Program-made: the position numbers and the translations under genes
Origin: Actinomycetes bacterium
GTDB lineage: Bacteria > Actinomycetota > Coriobacteriia > Coriobacteriales > UBA8131
Length of the DNA: 64,000 nt
Assembly (NCBI GenBank): GCA_009787085.1
Contig: WRGR01000043.1
Location: 62,001-126,000 of the forward strand
Direction: 5' to 3'
Shown here: piece by piece, positions 8,714 to 17,213 of the stretch
Numbering within the stretch: the first letter of the stretch is position 1
Layout: every line of letters begins with the position of its first letter
The notes under the pieces: model-generated
What the model saw: the letters and a program-made list of their open reading frames with translations, nothing else
Database searches by the model: none
What the model was told of the DNA's origin: nothing

Positions 8714-8820
8714 GCGGCGTATAAATAGCCGGCATTATCGAGCGGGCGACCATGAGGCCAAAGTGCTGATACTGCAAGCAACGTAACTGCCTGCAAACAG
8801 CGGGGGGTTCTTTTGTGTCA

Positions 8821-8834
8821 ACACTGATCAGTGT
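8821..8834. promoter_or_regulatory. Perfect 14-bp palindrome, possible operator
   Basis: ACACTGATCAGTGT is its own reverse complement and sits just upstream of the ABC-transporter remnant. A regulator-binding site is possible, but no regulator gene is left nearby. Confidence 0.3.
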
Positions 8835-8838
8835 CTGA

Positions 8839-9246
8839 AATCTGACAAAGAGCTTCAAGGATAAAGAAGTGGTTCATGGCATTGGCTTTGATGCTCAATC
8901 CAGCGAAACGCTCTGCCTGCTCGGCCCAAGTGGAGCCGGTAAGAGCACAACGATCAACATTTTGGTCGGCGCCCTCAGAGCCGATGCTGGCAGTGTCGAG
9001 TATCTGAGCACCAGCATCTATGCCAATTTAGCTGGCAGCTTTTTCCCAACCACCCAGAATGACTCCGTTCTATACACTGTCATCCGGGTGCTGCCCCAAA
9101 AGGCCTTGCTGTCGCTGGCCGAGTCCTTGGAACAACAGCTTGCAATTGGCCAGTGGTATGGCTGGGCCGTGTGCATCGGCATCCTGGCCGTAGCCTACCT
9201 GGTCGCAGCGACACTCAAAGTCAGGCACGATTACGCAAGGGGTTAG
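8839..9246 (+). pseudogene. ABC transporter deletion remnant: ATPase head joined to permease tail
   Basis: The frame opens at NLTKSFKDKEVVHGIGFDAQ, the usual beginning of an ABC ATPase just after its missing start, and includes Walker A GPSGAGKST. It runs only to ADAGSVEYL (about residue 55) and then changes into STSIYANLAGSFFPTTQ and a C-terminal membrane helix (WAVCIGILAVAYLVAATL) followed by a basic tail, typical of the end of an ABC-2 permease. Q-loop, signature and Walker B are absent. An in-frame deletion from the ATPase gene into its permease neighbour explains this. It cannot act as a transporter. Confidence 0.75.
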
Positions 9247-9285
9247 GGAAGCGCCGGTCAATGCCGTTGCGCCAGATTGCGAGCC
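9243..9285. repeat. Dispersed element, one end (copy J)
   Basis: TTAGGGAAGCGCCGGTCAA followed shortly by the core word AGATTGCGAG. The TTAG contains the stop codon of the ABC remnant. No matching right end is visible within 150 bp. Confidence 0.6.
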
Positions 9286-9373
9286 GCGCCGCAACCGGTG
9301 CCATAGTCGGCTACCGTGCCTTTTCAGCCCTGCCCGAGCGCAGCGTCTTGGTGCCATTTGACAGAGTCGCGCA

Positions 9374-10680
9374 TCACCCCAGCAGCCTCCTGAACTCCGG
9401 CCGCACATCGCCGCTGAGTTCCGCCAGCGGCATGACGACCGGGTAGCACTGGTTGTCCCAAGTGGATCAGAGCACTACCAGGTCCTGCCCGTCGACGCAG
9501 TACGGCTGGTGGTAGTCGGGGGACGTGTCTTGGAGCCTGAGCTCCTCGTCGACCCCGCCCGCCGACGAGGCAAAGTGGTACTGTGCCAGCTGGCCGTAGG
9601 CGCTGTCGATGAACGCCTCGCAGCGTTTCCATCGGCACGTCGGAGCCGTCCCTGAACACTTCTGCGAATGTCTTCTCCCACCAGCCTAAATAGGCCTGAA
9701 GCACCAAGGCATCGAACTGCTGCTGGCTGAACACTATGTTATCCTTGTCGGGTCTCTCATAGTCGGTGCAGATGACATAGGCCGCCACTTTGGCAGCGGC
9801 CTATGTGCTAGGGCTGTTCCCCTTCTTGTTTGCCCAGCTATTCCAAGTCGTGCAAACCTTGCCGTAATCGTCTTCCAATTCGCCAACCACCATCTTCCCC
9901 TCGGCCAGAAGCGCCTGAGACTCAATGATGGTGTCCCCGCCGCCGTTGACGCTCCTGTAAACCCCATCAGCGTGTAGCAGCGTCCCCACGACCACTGGAC
10001 GGTGCCGAGGCCGAAGCCGATCGAGTTCTCTGCCGTGTGCGCCTTGCCCGGCAGGTACCAGCCGTCGGCGTTCAGCTTGAACACCAGGTTGTAGACGGTG
10101 GTCAGGTTCTTGTTGTAGATGCGCTGGCCGGAGTACCCCTTCCGGTAGTTGTAGAACTTGTCCATGTTGATGAGGTAGTACGGCTCCGGCGTCGGGGCGT
10201 TGTCGTAGTTGGAGGACTCGAACTTCCCGGTATTGCCCTCGCTGCAGATGTTGCCCAGGAGGCCTGCGACGAAGGCCGGCCGGTAGCCACCCTTGAGCAT
10301 CGTCCGTGCGACATCGACACAGGCGGCCTCCACATCGTCTGGGACATGGCCGCTGCTCCTTATGTTGCCCAGCATCACCTCTATCCAGCCGGTGCTCTCG
10401 GGGACGGCCATGAACACGGCGCGGAAGGCGGCGAAGCCCCCCCCCTGCACCGTCCCGCCGCCCACCACCATGAGGAACTCCGCCCACGCCGCCCTGACCT
10501 GCTCCTCCGGCGAGGCGGCAGATGGGGCGTAGGCGCTGTAGGAGGCATGTCCGTAAACCGCGCCGACCACCGTGAAGACCCTCTGCTGCAGCACGTGCCT
10601 GCCCGAGTGGTCCGCAGCCGCCAGCAGTGGCACCGCCCGCCCGAACCGCCTTGGAACGGCCCTGCTCACAATCCCTCATA
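9374..10680 (-). pseudogene. Phage-tail-lysozyme-like secreted protein, multiply broken
   Basis: The minus strand gives one protein spread over shifted frames. The best part reads GYRPAFVAGLLGNICSEGNTGKF ... FGLGTVQWSW, the pattern of the phage tail lysozyme domain (muralytic, glutamate near the start of GNICSEG). One frameshift lies near 9965, an in-frame TAG at 9801-9803 (tail resumes at AAAKVAAYVICTDYER), a second frameshift near 9625 (resuming EAFIDSAYGQLAQYHF), and an in-frame TGA near 9467 before the apparent true end at 9374. The N-terminus lacks a start and signal peptide. Relatives occur as secreted proteins in Coriobacteriia. Confidence 0.7.
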
Positions 10681-10687
10681 CTGCCGA

Positions 10688-11443
10688 TCAGGCATCCAGA
10701 TAGATAAGGTGCCCGGTGCCTTTGAGGCGAAGGATCACGCTGTCACGGAGTGCCTGTTCTAGGCATTTGGCCGTGACTAGCACCTTCCGGTAGGTCTTCT
10801 CAGCGACAACGATCACCACCTTTGAGCGGACAGCCTCTGCCCGCTTTAGGTGGTCGAGCTTCTCGTATCTGCGCAGCATGCGCAGGTAGTAGTTATTGAC
10901 CTCCCGGTTCCAGACCCGGTTAAAGGTTCGAAGTTGCTGGGGGGAAAAGATGTGCAGCCAGTTCAACAGGCCAACAAGGGGGCCGAACTTGACCGCCTGC
11001 CCGAAAAAGAAGTCATGGAGCACTTTGAACAGCGGCACGGTGATCAGGCGGATGATCAAAGGCATGTAGATCATGCACTCCATCAAGATCAGGCTGTCGA
11101 TATGACCCGGGTGGCGAATGGCGTAGTCCAAGGCGAACACCGAGCCGAGGCAGTAGCCACAGAGGGAGAGCGAGGCCAGACCCTCCTCCCGCCTGATCGT
11201 CTCGATGATCTCGGCAATGTCCTCTACGCTGCAGCCGTCTAGAAAATCAGACTCGCCATAGCCCGGCAAATCGATGAGAATCTGCTGGTAACCGACAAGG
11301 GCGGCCTGCATCCGATTGGTGCGGAAAATGTCCCGCCTCTGGTTCAGGCCATGGAGGCAAAGCATCGCCGGGCCGGTGCCCACGACCTCGTACCTGATTC
11401 GTCGCTGGCGTATCAGGATATGCTTATCGACCCCTTCTGTCAC
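10688..11443 (-). CDS. Alpha/beta hydrolase with cysteine nucleophile, short C-terminus
   Basis: 251 residues from GTG at 11443, which overlaps the radical SAM stop (GTGA) with GAAGGG upstream; a longer in-frame ATG at 11503 lies inside the neighbour. Family features are oxyanion HG at 31-32, DLPGYGES (59-65), nucleophile elbow GYCLGS with Cys98 where Ser is usual, and a terminal GTGH with His245. Only six residues follow that histidine, whereas relatives usually continue for about 25-30, so the gene may be truncated where it meets the lysozyme remnant. Substrate unknown; it is the last gene of the methyltransferase/radical SAM operon. Confidence 0.8.
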   Translation of the reverse strand: MTEGVDKHILIRQRRIRYEVVGTGPAMLCLHGLNQRRDIFRTNRMQAALVGYQQILIDLPGYGESDFLDGCSVEDIAEIIETIRREEGLASLSLCGYCLGSVFALDYAIRHPGHIDSLILMECMIYMPLIIRLITVPLFKVLHDFFFGQAVKFGPLVGLLNWLHIFSPQQLRTFNRVWNREVNNYYLRMLRRYEKLDHLKRAEAVRSKVVIVVAEKTYRKVLVTAKCLEQALRDSVILRLKGTGHLIYLDA

Positions 11444-12699
11444 TTGGCACCCTTCATCAGGCGATAGAACAGAGGCATCCTGCCTTCGCTTCTCAAGCCG
11501 CATTTCGCCAGACAGCCGCAGTTGGGGCCGCCGCAGGCAACGTGCATCCGCTTCCAGATCTCAAAAACATCCTGGTCGAGAAGGTTGCCGAAAGCCTTGT
11601 CGATAAAGTCACAGGGGCCGAAGTTGCCACGGGAGTCCACGTAGGAGTGCTGTGTCCCGGCTCCACAGCCAAACTGCTCATCACTCTCAAAATAGGGGAA
11701 CACCGATGCCTTGATGTGGCTGCGGCTAGAATTAAAAGTGATATGGAGCTTTTTTAGTGCCTCTACCTCCTCAGCAGCCAGCGTTGAGTGTCTGTCTCCG
11801 CGCAGCTTTCCGCAGGGCAGGGGCTCCATAATGCGCATCTCGTCCACAGCGAGCGTCTTGAGGAGCAGTGCTAGCCTCTCCAAGTCGCCGTTTTGCAGTG
11901 TCTTTTTGGTAGCTACCGTTTGACTCATGGTGTAAAGCCCGGCCTTTTTGGCATTGACAATGGCATCGATCGCGATCTGGAAGGCGCCCTCATACTGCCT
12001 AAGGGCGTCGTGGTCGGCGGCGTTCGGCGAGTCAACACTGATCGCAATGCCTGACAGGCCTGCCCGCTTCAGTGCGCAGGCACGCTCGTAGCCCAGTCCG
12101 TACCCTGTTGAGAAAACATAGGCGACGCTCGTCGGCCTCACCGCTGCGATTATCGTCTCCAAGTCGTCGCGCAACAGCGGCTCACCGCCCGTAAGACCGA
12201 TAATACTCACACCCAGCAGCTGTAGCTGCTCCACGATATACAGCATCTGCCCTGTGCTGAGCGAGCCGGCGGCATCGGAGCCGCCGGCCGGTTGGCCTTC
12301 GCTGCCCTTCCCGACCTCGCCACCTTCAACCTGCACGTTCCGCCTTTGGGCACTACAGTGCCAACAGCTGTAACGACAGGCATCAGTGACAGCGACGTAT
12401 GTTGAGATCGGTGCTTTCCGAAGCCCTTGAGCGTGATTGTCGAAGAATGCCTCGCCCTCGCCGGGAACCTGCATGACCATGTTGCGGAAAGCCTCGCTGT
12501 TCAGCGGGGGAATAAAGGAGTTCACGAGAATTTGGCCATCATGAGTCACCAGGCGATCATGCTTGATGACATTCAGACCGCAGGCGACCATGTTCCTGGC
12601 ACGATAGTCGCTCGACTCCGAAAAGCGTTTATGCAGTTGCCGGAATGTCTGGCGACACTGCCTGTTTAACAGCATTTTGGAAACCATCAGCGCGTTCAT
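11440..12699 (-). CDS. Radical SAM/SPASM-type protein
   Basis: 419 residues. Cys108, Cys112 and Cys115 form CRYSCWHC, the CxxxCxxC site for the SAM-binding 4Fe-4S cluster. GLTGGEPLLRDD follows as the SAM-binding GGEP motif. The C-terminus has clustered cysteines (FGCGAGTQ, GPCDF, ACGGPNCGCLAKCG), typical of a SPASM/twitch region holding auxiliary iron-sulfur clusters. About 95 N-terminal residues precede the core. A Gly/Ser-rich insertion lies at about 123-145. Its ATG overlaps the upstream methyltransferase stop (ATGA). No precursor peptide is seen, so the substrate is unknown. Confidence 0.88.
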   Translation of the reverse strand: MNALMVSKMLLNRQCRQTFRQLHKRFSESSDYRARNMVACGLNVIKHDRLVTHDGQILVNSFIPPLNSEAFRNMVMQVPGEGEAFFDNHAQGLRKAPISTYVAVTDACRYSCWHCSAQRRNVQVEGGEVGKGSEGQPAGGSDAAGSLSTGQMLYIVEQLQLLGVSIIGLTGGEPLLRDDLETIIAAVRPTSVAYVFSTGYGLGYERACALKRAGLSGIAISVDSPNAADHDALRQYEGAFQIAIDAIVNAKKAGLYTMSQTVATKKTLQNGDLERLALLLKTLAVDEMRIMEPLPCGKLRGDRHSTLAAEEVEALKKLHITFNSSRSHIKASVFPYFESDEQFGCGAGTQHSYVDSRGNFGPCDFIDKAFGNLLDQDVFEIWKRMHVACGGPNCGCLAKCGLRSEGRMPLFYRLMKGAK

Positions 12700-13559
12700 C
12701 CCAGTTCCTCTTTCTCAAAAACGCCGTATACGAAGGAGTGGGTGATGCTTCTCGTCTGTGCTTGGCCGAACAGCACCGCCATTTCCCCTTTTACCTTACG
12801 GTCACGCAGGTCTATCATAGCATCGAAGCCAGCTAGGGCACCAGTCGAGGTAACGAACTCGACTGCGGAGCTGGGCCCGTCAAACCAAAAGACATGGGAA
12901 AGGCTGTTGCCTGCCTTTGCGCTGAACCCGCTGCTCCTTGCCCAGCGCAGAAGATCCGCCTCGGTTTTGGGGTTGGGCAGCTCCAACATCAGTTTGTCAA
13001 TTCGGTCGACGTTGTTCGCCAGCAGCTTCGGGTACACCCTGCGCACCTCGGGCAGGGTCTGCCTAGTGTTCACTATCACGGCAAGGACCCCGTTTTGCCT
13101 CAAAACCCGGTAGCACTGCCGGATCAGCTTCCGGGGGTTTTGGTATTTCAGCGCCCAACTGCAGACGATCAGGTCATATGTGTCACGGCCGGCCGACTCC
13201 AGGAAAGACAACATGTCCCTATGATGGCGAACGACATCGGCAGCTCCCGGTATGCTTCCCAGCATACCGGATGATATGTCCACTGCGTCGAAACGGCTGC
13301 CCGGGCAGGCCGCTCTCAGGTATCCGATGTTATAGCCTGTCCCACAGGCCAAATCCAAGATGCTCAGGCCCTGCCTCTGCCGTAGCCGGCGTACGGCCTG
13401 TTCGAGCAGCTCATCGTTATAGGCTGACATTGTACCCATAAACACATCGTCATATTTCGAACTCACGGCGTCGTAGGAGGCGGCAATGTCATCCTTTGTG
13501 ATAATTCTGTTGCGCAGGAACAGCCATGCAACCCTCATATAGAGCCTGATCCTCTTCAC
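12696..13559 (-). CDS. Class I SAM-dependent methyltransferase
   Basis: 287 residues. Motif I is LSILDLACGTGYNIGYL, with acidic motif II DAVDISSGML and post-motif DLIVCSWALKYQNPRKLIRQCYRVL, as in UbiE/Methyltransf_11-type enzymes. The C-terminal third (WFDGPSSAVEFVTSTGALAGFD) is a less common extension that may bind substrate. Second gene of a four-gene operon, coupled to the radical SAM gene by a 4-bp overlap and 18 bp after another methyltransferase. Substrate unknown. Confidence 0.87.
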   Translation of the reverse strand: MKRIRLYMRVAWLFLRNRIITKDDIAASYDAVSSKYDDVFMGTMSAYNDELLEQAVRRLRQRQGLSILDLACGTGYNIGYLRAACPGSRFDAVDISSGMLGSIPGAADVVRHHRDMLSFLESAGRDTYDLIVCSWALKYQNPRKLIRQCYRVLRQNGVLAVIVNTRQTLPEVRRVYPKLLANNVDRIDKLMLELPNPKTEADLLRWARSSGFSAKAGNSLSHVFWFDGPSSAVEFVTSTGALAGFDAMIDLRDRKVKGEMAVLFGQAQTRSITHSFVYGVFEKEELG

Positions 13560-13577
13560 GTTATCTTCACGCTGCCT

Positions 13578-14156
13578 TCAGGTTGCAGCTTTTCTGCCAA
13601 TACACATGTAGTCCCTCGGGCTCAACTCCATGAGCTCGGCGGCCATGCCCCGCTCCGTGCTTAGCTCCTTCAACCGCTCGGGCCAAATAGGGTAGACCCG
13701 CTCAAAGCAGCAGCGCTCAAAGACAAGCAGCATCCTGGCAGACAAGGATTTCGGGTTGAAGTCCTGTATCAATATCCGCCCATTGTCGCTGAGATAGCCG
13801 TAACAGCAGTCCAAGACTGCCGCTTGGCTTTTAATGTGATGGAGGACATCCCTGAGAACAATGACATCAGCCTTGGGAATATCCAGCCCGGGCACATACT
13901 CTGAGTTGACTACAGAAATGTTCGAGTTCTTCGCCAGCGCCACCCTTGTCATCGCTTCGCTGGGATCGATCAGGTACACCGCCTTGCCGCACCTTTCCAG
14001 GGCATCAGCAAGGGTGCCGGTGCCGCCGCCGATGTCATGAACCACGGAGCATTCCTCGGATTCGATTCTCTTTAGCAGAGCGCCGCAGTCATCTAGGTGA
14101 AAGAGCCTCATGAAAGAATCGTATGGCCTGGCAAATCTATCGAACAAAAAACTCAT
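13578..14156 (-). CDS. Class I SAM-dependent methyltransferase
   Basis: 192 residues if started at ATG 14156 (MSFLFDRFARPYDSFMRLF), chosen because relatives begin this way and GGGG lies upstream; the frame is open to 14243. Motif I is VVHDIGGGTGTLADAL, motif II VYLIDPSEAMT, and VIVLRDVLHHIKSQ follows. The first gene of the operon with the second methyltransferase, the radical SAM protein and the hydrolase. Divergent from the signal-peptide pseudogene at 14337. Confidence 0.85.
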   Translation of the reverse strand: MSFLFDRFARPYDSFMRLFHLDDCGALLKRIESEECSVVHDIGGGTGTLADALERCGKAVYLIDPSEAMTRVALAKNSNISVVNSEYVPGLDIPKADVIVLRDVLHHIKSQAAVLDCCYGYLSDNGRILIQDFNPKSLSARMLLVFERCCFERVYPIWPERLKELSTERGMAAELMELSPRDYMCIGRKAAT

Positions 14157-14336
14157 CCAAATTACCCCGTCACTAAAAACAGGTCTGCTGTAGTGGTTGA
14201 ATGCTTTAACCCTGATGGATACACCTGACCCATGATAGTACATACAAGACTAAAATGGAGGCGGCGCCTCGCAACAAGGCAAGCCTTTGTGATGGGGAGG
14301 GAGTGCTCCGGGAGGCGACTCAAAAGAAGCACGGTT

Positions 14337-14782
14337 ATGAGAAAGGAGATTGTTTCTGTGTTGCTGGTCGGCCTGCTTTTGGTTCCGGGAGCAGTTGTCT
14401 GTGCGTCGCAGTCCAATCCCGTTACCAGCGATATCCGCGCTGTGAACAGCGTCGTGCCTATCTCCAGCGGGCGTGCGGCGAATTACACCTCGATCTGCCA
14501 GTACGCGCCCACGTGGTCAAGAATTCAGGGTGAGATCAAGAAGTGTCCTTCCGGAACTACTGGACGGTGCCCATAACGCAGGGGATGCGCGAGTGGTACC
14601 GCGAGAACAATTTTGTGAACGAAGGCGGGGACCACCTCTTCTTGGAGGGCATCGGCACGATCAATGACAAGGCCACTGTTGGCAGCGACTGCAAGCTCAC
14701 GGTCACCGGCACCGGCAGCAAGGCGCACAAGTACCGCCTCTGCCTGATACCCCCCCAGCTAGGCGATCCTCCCCATGTTTGA
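14337..14782 (+). pseudogene. Secreted protein gene with one frameshift
   Basis: Frame one starts MRKEIVSVLLVGLLLVPGAV, a signal peptide, and continues to SRIQGEIKK. Near 14543 the sense shifts to another frame, reading VSFRNYWTVPITQGMREWYR and ending at KYRLCLIPPQ. Joining the two gives a secreted protein of about 148 residues. I recognise no family. It faces away from the methyltransferase operon. A sequencing error at the shift would make it an intact gene. Confidence 0.5.
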
Positions 14783-14849
14783 TCGCTATAGCTTATAATG
14801 ATAACCAATTATTAACCGAGAAAGACTGGTTTTAGGAAGGCAGGCATTA

Positions 14850-15635
14850 GTGAGTACTGAGGGCACTGAAAGCTCGACCGATCAGAAAAGTGCTGAGACC
14901 ATCGAAAGCTCAACGGATCAGAAAGGGTCTCGCAAAAAGCTCCGTACGAAACGCCCCAAGAATCCCAGAAGGCGGATAGCCATCGCTGTTGTCATCGTAG
15001 TGGTGGTTGTGGCCGCTGGTGCCGGGCTCTGGCGCTGGCATGAGCAGCCGAGTTTCTGCGGTGCGGTCTGCCACACGCCGATGGCCAGCTATTACGACAC
15101 CTACACAGCCAAGGCCGGCCAGCCGACAACGGACAAGTATGGCAATGCTGTCACTAACTCCAACGCTATGCTGGTTACTCTGCACGCCGAGGCCGGTGAC
15201 GACTGCCTGAGCTGTCATGTCCCCACTCTCCAAGAGCAGTTCGATGAGGGCATCCACTGGATCACCGGTAACTATTACAGCCCCTTGAAGGAGCGTGGCC
15301 TTACCGACCTGATGCTTTACCACGGCGCTACAACCGACGAGGAATCCAAAGGTTTCTGCATCAACGCCAGCTGTCATAGCGATTTGTCTGACCCGGCCAC
15401 CTTCGCCGCCTTGACAAGCAGCTATGCTGAGTGGAGTCCGCACCAACCGCCCGTAGACTTCACCCACTCCAATATCAACCCCAGTACCAACCTGCTTTGC
15501 AGCAACTGCCACAAGTCGCATCGCGCCTCGACCAACTACTGCACTTCCTGTCACAATGGCGTAGCACCGCTTCCGGAAGGCTGGGTTTCCTACAGCGAGG
15601 CCAGGAAGCTACTGGGTTCGGCCGCCAGCAATTAG
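14850..15635 (+). CDS. NapC/NrfH-like multihaem cytochrome c with expanded haem motifs
   Basis: 261 residues from GTG with AGGAAGG upstream. Residues 1-40 are charged and cytoplasmic; 43-62 form a membrane anchor. Five haem sites follow: CGAVCH (70-75, C-x3-C-H) with HTPM as in the NrfH first haem, CLSCH (119-123), CINASCH (170-176, C-x4-C-H), CSNCH (217-221) and CTSCH (231-235). Such proteins pass electrons from menaquinol to a periplasmic-side reductase. No catalytic partner gene is in the window, so the terminal acceptor is unknown. The ccm operon lies 7.4 kb upstream. Confidence 0.85.
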   Translation: MSTEGTESSTDQKSAETIESSTDQKGSRKKLRTKRPKNPRRRIAIAVVIVVVVVAAGAGLWRWHEQPSFCGAVCHTPMASYYDTYTAKAGQPTTDKYGNAVTNSNAMLVTLHAEAGDDCLSCHVPTLQEQFDEGIHWITGNYYSPLKERGLTDLMLYHGATTDEESKGFCINASCHSDLSDPATFAALTSSYAEWSPHQPPVDFTHSNINPSTNLLCSNCHKSHRASTNYCTSCHNGVAPLPEGWVSYSEARKLLGSAASN

Positions 15636-15646
15636 GCTCGGGCCAT

Positions 15647-15685
15647 CCGTACCACCCCCGGCTCGACCCGTACCACCCCCGGCTC
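15647..15685. repeat. Two direct 18-bp repeats
   Basis: CCGTACCACCCCCGGCTC occurs at 15647-15664 and 15668-15685 in the short gap between the convergent cytochrome and map genes. Function unknown. Confidence 0.8.
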
Positions 15686-15695
15686 AGCCGCCGCC

Positions 15696-16448
15696 TCACT
15701 CGGCGGTAATTATCACCGGACCGGCCTCGGTAATGGCGATGGTGCGCTCAAAGTGTGCCGATAGGGAGCCGTCGGCCGTGACTATCGTCCAACCGTCGGC
15801 CAAGGGGCCTTTAGTCTGATAGCTACCGATATTGATCATTGGCTCGATAGCTATTACCATGCCAGCTTTCAGTTTTAGGCCACGACCCTTGTGCCCGAAG
15901 TTCGGGACGTTGGGATCCTCGTGCATCACGTGGCCGACACCATGTCCCACATACTCCCGCACCACCCCGAAGCCAGCGGCTTCAGCAGTGCTCTGCACAG
16001 CATGGCCGATGTCACCGAGATGCCCACTTGGCCGGGCGGCCTCAATGCCTGCCCACATGCTGGCCTCGGTAACTTCTAGCAACCGCTGGCTTTCTGGGCT
16101 GATAGTGCCAACAGCAAATGTAGCGGCGTTATCCCCAACCCAACCGTCAACGATAGCACCGGTATCGATAGAGATGATGTCGCCTTCCTTCAGGATCACA
16201 TTCTGAGAGGGAATGCCGTGGACAATCTGGTTGTTGATCGAAGCACAAATGCTACCAGGGAAGCCATTGTAACCGAGGAAGGCCGGAATGCCACCCTCCA
16301 TGCGAATCAGGTTCTCGGCAAAGCGGTCAAGCTCCAAAGTCGAGATACCCGGACGCACCAGCTCGCCGGTCTTTCGTAGCACTTTAGCGCTAAGTCGGCC
16401 TGCGGCCTTCATGGCCTCGATCTCAGCGGCTGATTTGATGTTGATCAT
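15696..16448 (-). CDS. map: Methionine aminopeptidase type I
   Basis: 250 residues, the usual length for the minimal type I enzyme that removes initiator methionine from nascent proteins. Metal ligands are visible in ISIDTGAIVDGWVGDNAATF (two Asp), GHGVGHVMHEDP (His), IAIEPM (Glu) and the C-terminal SAHFERTIAI (Glu). Last gene of the long ribosomal-protein transcription unit after adk; infA, rpmJ and the alpha operon, which commonly follow, are absent here. Confidence 0.96.
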   Translation of the reverse strand: MINIKSAAEIEAMKAAGRLSAKVLRKTGELVRPGISTLELDRFAENLIRMEGGIPAFLGYNGFPGSICASINNQIVHGIPSQNVILKEGDIISIDTGAIVDGWVGDNAATFAVGTISPESQRLLEVTEASMWAGIEAARPSGHLGDIGHAVQSTAEAAGFGVVREYVGHGVGHVMHEDPNVPNFGHKGRGLKLKAGMVIAIEPMINIGSYQTKGPLADGWTIVTADGSLSAHFERTIAITEAGPVIITAE

Positions 16449-16569
16449 CGGAGCATCACGGCCTTTTCTGTAGACACAGGGCCGCCCTAACTAAGAGCAG
16501 CCCTTTTACTTAATCTATCTAACAAGGTTACCTGTATGCGGCTGGCCCGCGCCAAGCAGCAGAGCCAAC

Positions 16570-17196
16570 CTATTTCGCCAACAGTGCTTTAAGCTCTAAA
16601 AACACCTGATCGACAGGTTGATCACCGTTGACTTCGCGCAAGAGGCCACAGCCCCGGTAATAATCGGTCAGCGGCGCCGTGGACTTTTCGTAGACTTCCA
16701 AGCGGTTGCGCACCGTCTCCGCCTTGTCGTCGTCGCGCTGATACATCTCGCCACCACATTTTGGACAGCTTTGGTCAGCATCGGTACCCACGTAGCCACA
16801 AGCACGGCAAATCCGCCGGGAGGCCAGCCGCTTGACTATCACATCAAAGTCCACCACTACCGCCACTGCTGCATCCAAATTGCGCTTCAGCTCATCTAGT
16901 TCGTTGGCCAAGGCCACCGCTTGGTTGCTGGTGCGCGGAAAGCCATCGAGAATAAACCCCTTCTCGGTGTCTGGCCGCCGCAGACGCTCTTTGATCATAC
17001 CGATCAGCACGGCATCCGGCACCAACTCGCCAGCATCCATATAGCTTTTAGCCTTCAAACCCAACTCGGTGCCATCTTTAACCGCAACACGCAGCATGTC
17101 ACCAGTAGAAATATGAGCTAGTCCGTATTCGGAAACCAATCTCGCGGCCTGTGTGCCCTTACCGGCGCCCGGCGCTCCAAGTAAAACTATATTCAT
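16570..17196 (-). CDS. adk: Adenylate kinase, zinc-type LID
   Basis: 208 residues from ATG 17196, preceded by GAGGTG; the in-frame GTG at 17205 is inside that ribosome site. P-loop GAPGAGKGTQ. The long LID carries CRACGYVGT and SCPKCGG, four cysteines that bind structural zinc as in Gram-positive enzymes. It interconverts ATP+AMP and 2 ADP. Lies between secY and map. Confidence 0.96.
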   Translation of the reverse strand: MNIVLLGAPGAGKGTQAARLVSEYGLAHISTGDMLRVAVKDGTELGLKAKSYMDAGELVPDAVLIGMIKERLRRPDTEKGFILDGFPRTSNQAVALANELDELKRNLDAAVAVVVDFDVIVKRLASRRICRACGYVGTDADQSCPKCGGEMYQRDDDKAETVRNRLEVYEKSTAPLTDYYRGCGLLREVNGDQPVDQVFLELKALLAK

Positions 17197-17213
17197 ACCA
17201 ATCACCTCTAAAG

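Noticed and set aside
8821-8834. The 14-bp palindrome as a proven operator
   Set aside because: Kept only as a low-confidence site; no cognate regulator or second copy was found.
9374-10680. Prophage remnant
   Set aside because: Only one phage-type domain is present; such lysozyme domains also occur in chromosomal secreted proteins, and no integrase, capsid or att site is visible.
10037-10762. 241-codon plus-strand ORF over the lysozyme remnant
   Set aside because: Val/Arg/Asp-rich reverse-frame text; the minus strand shows the real domain motifs.
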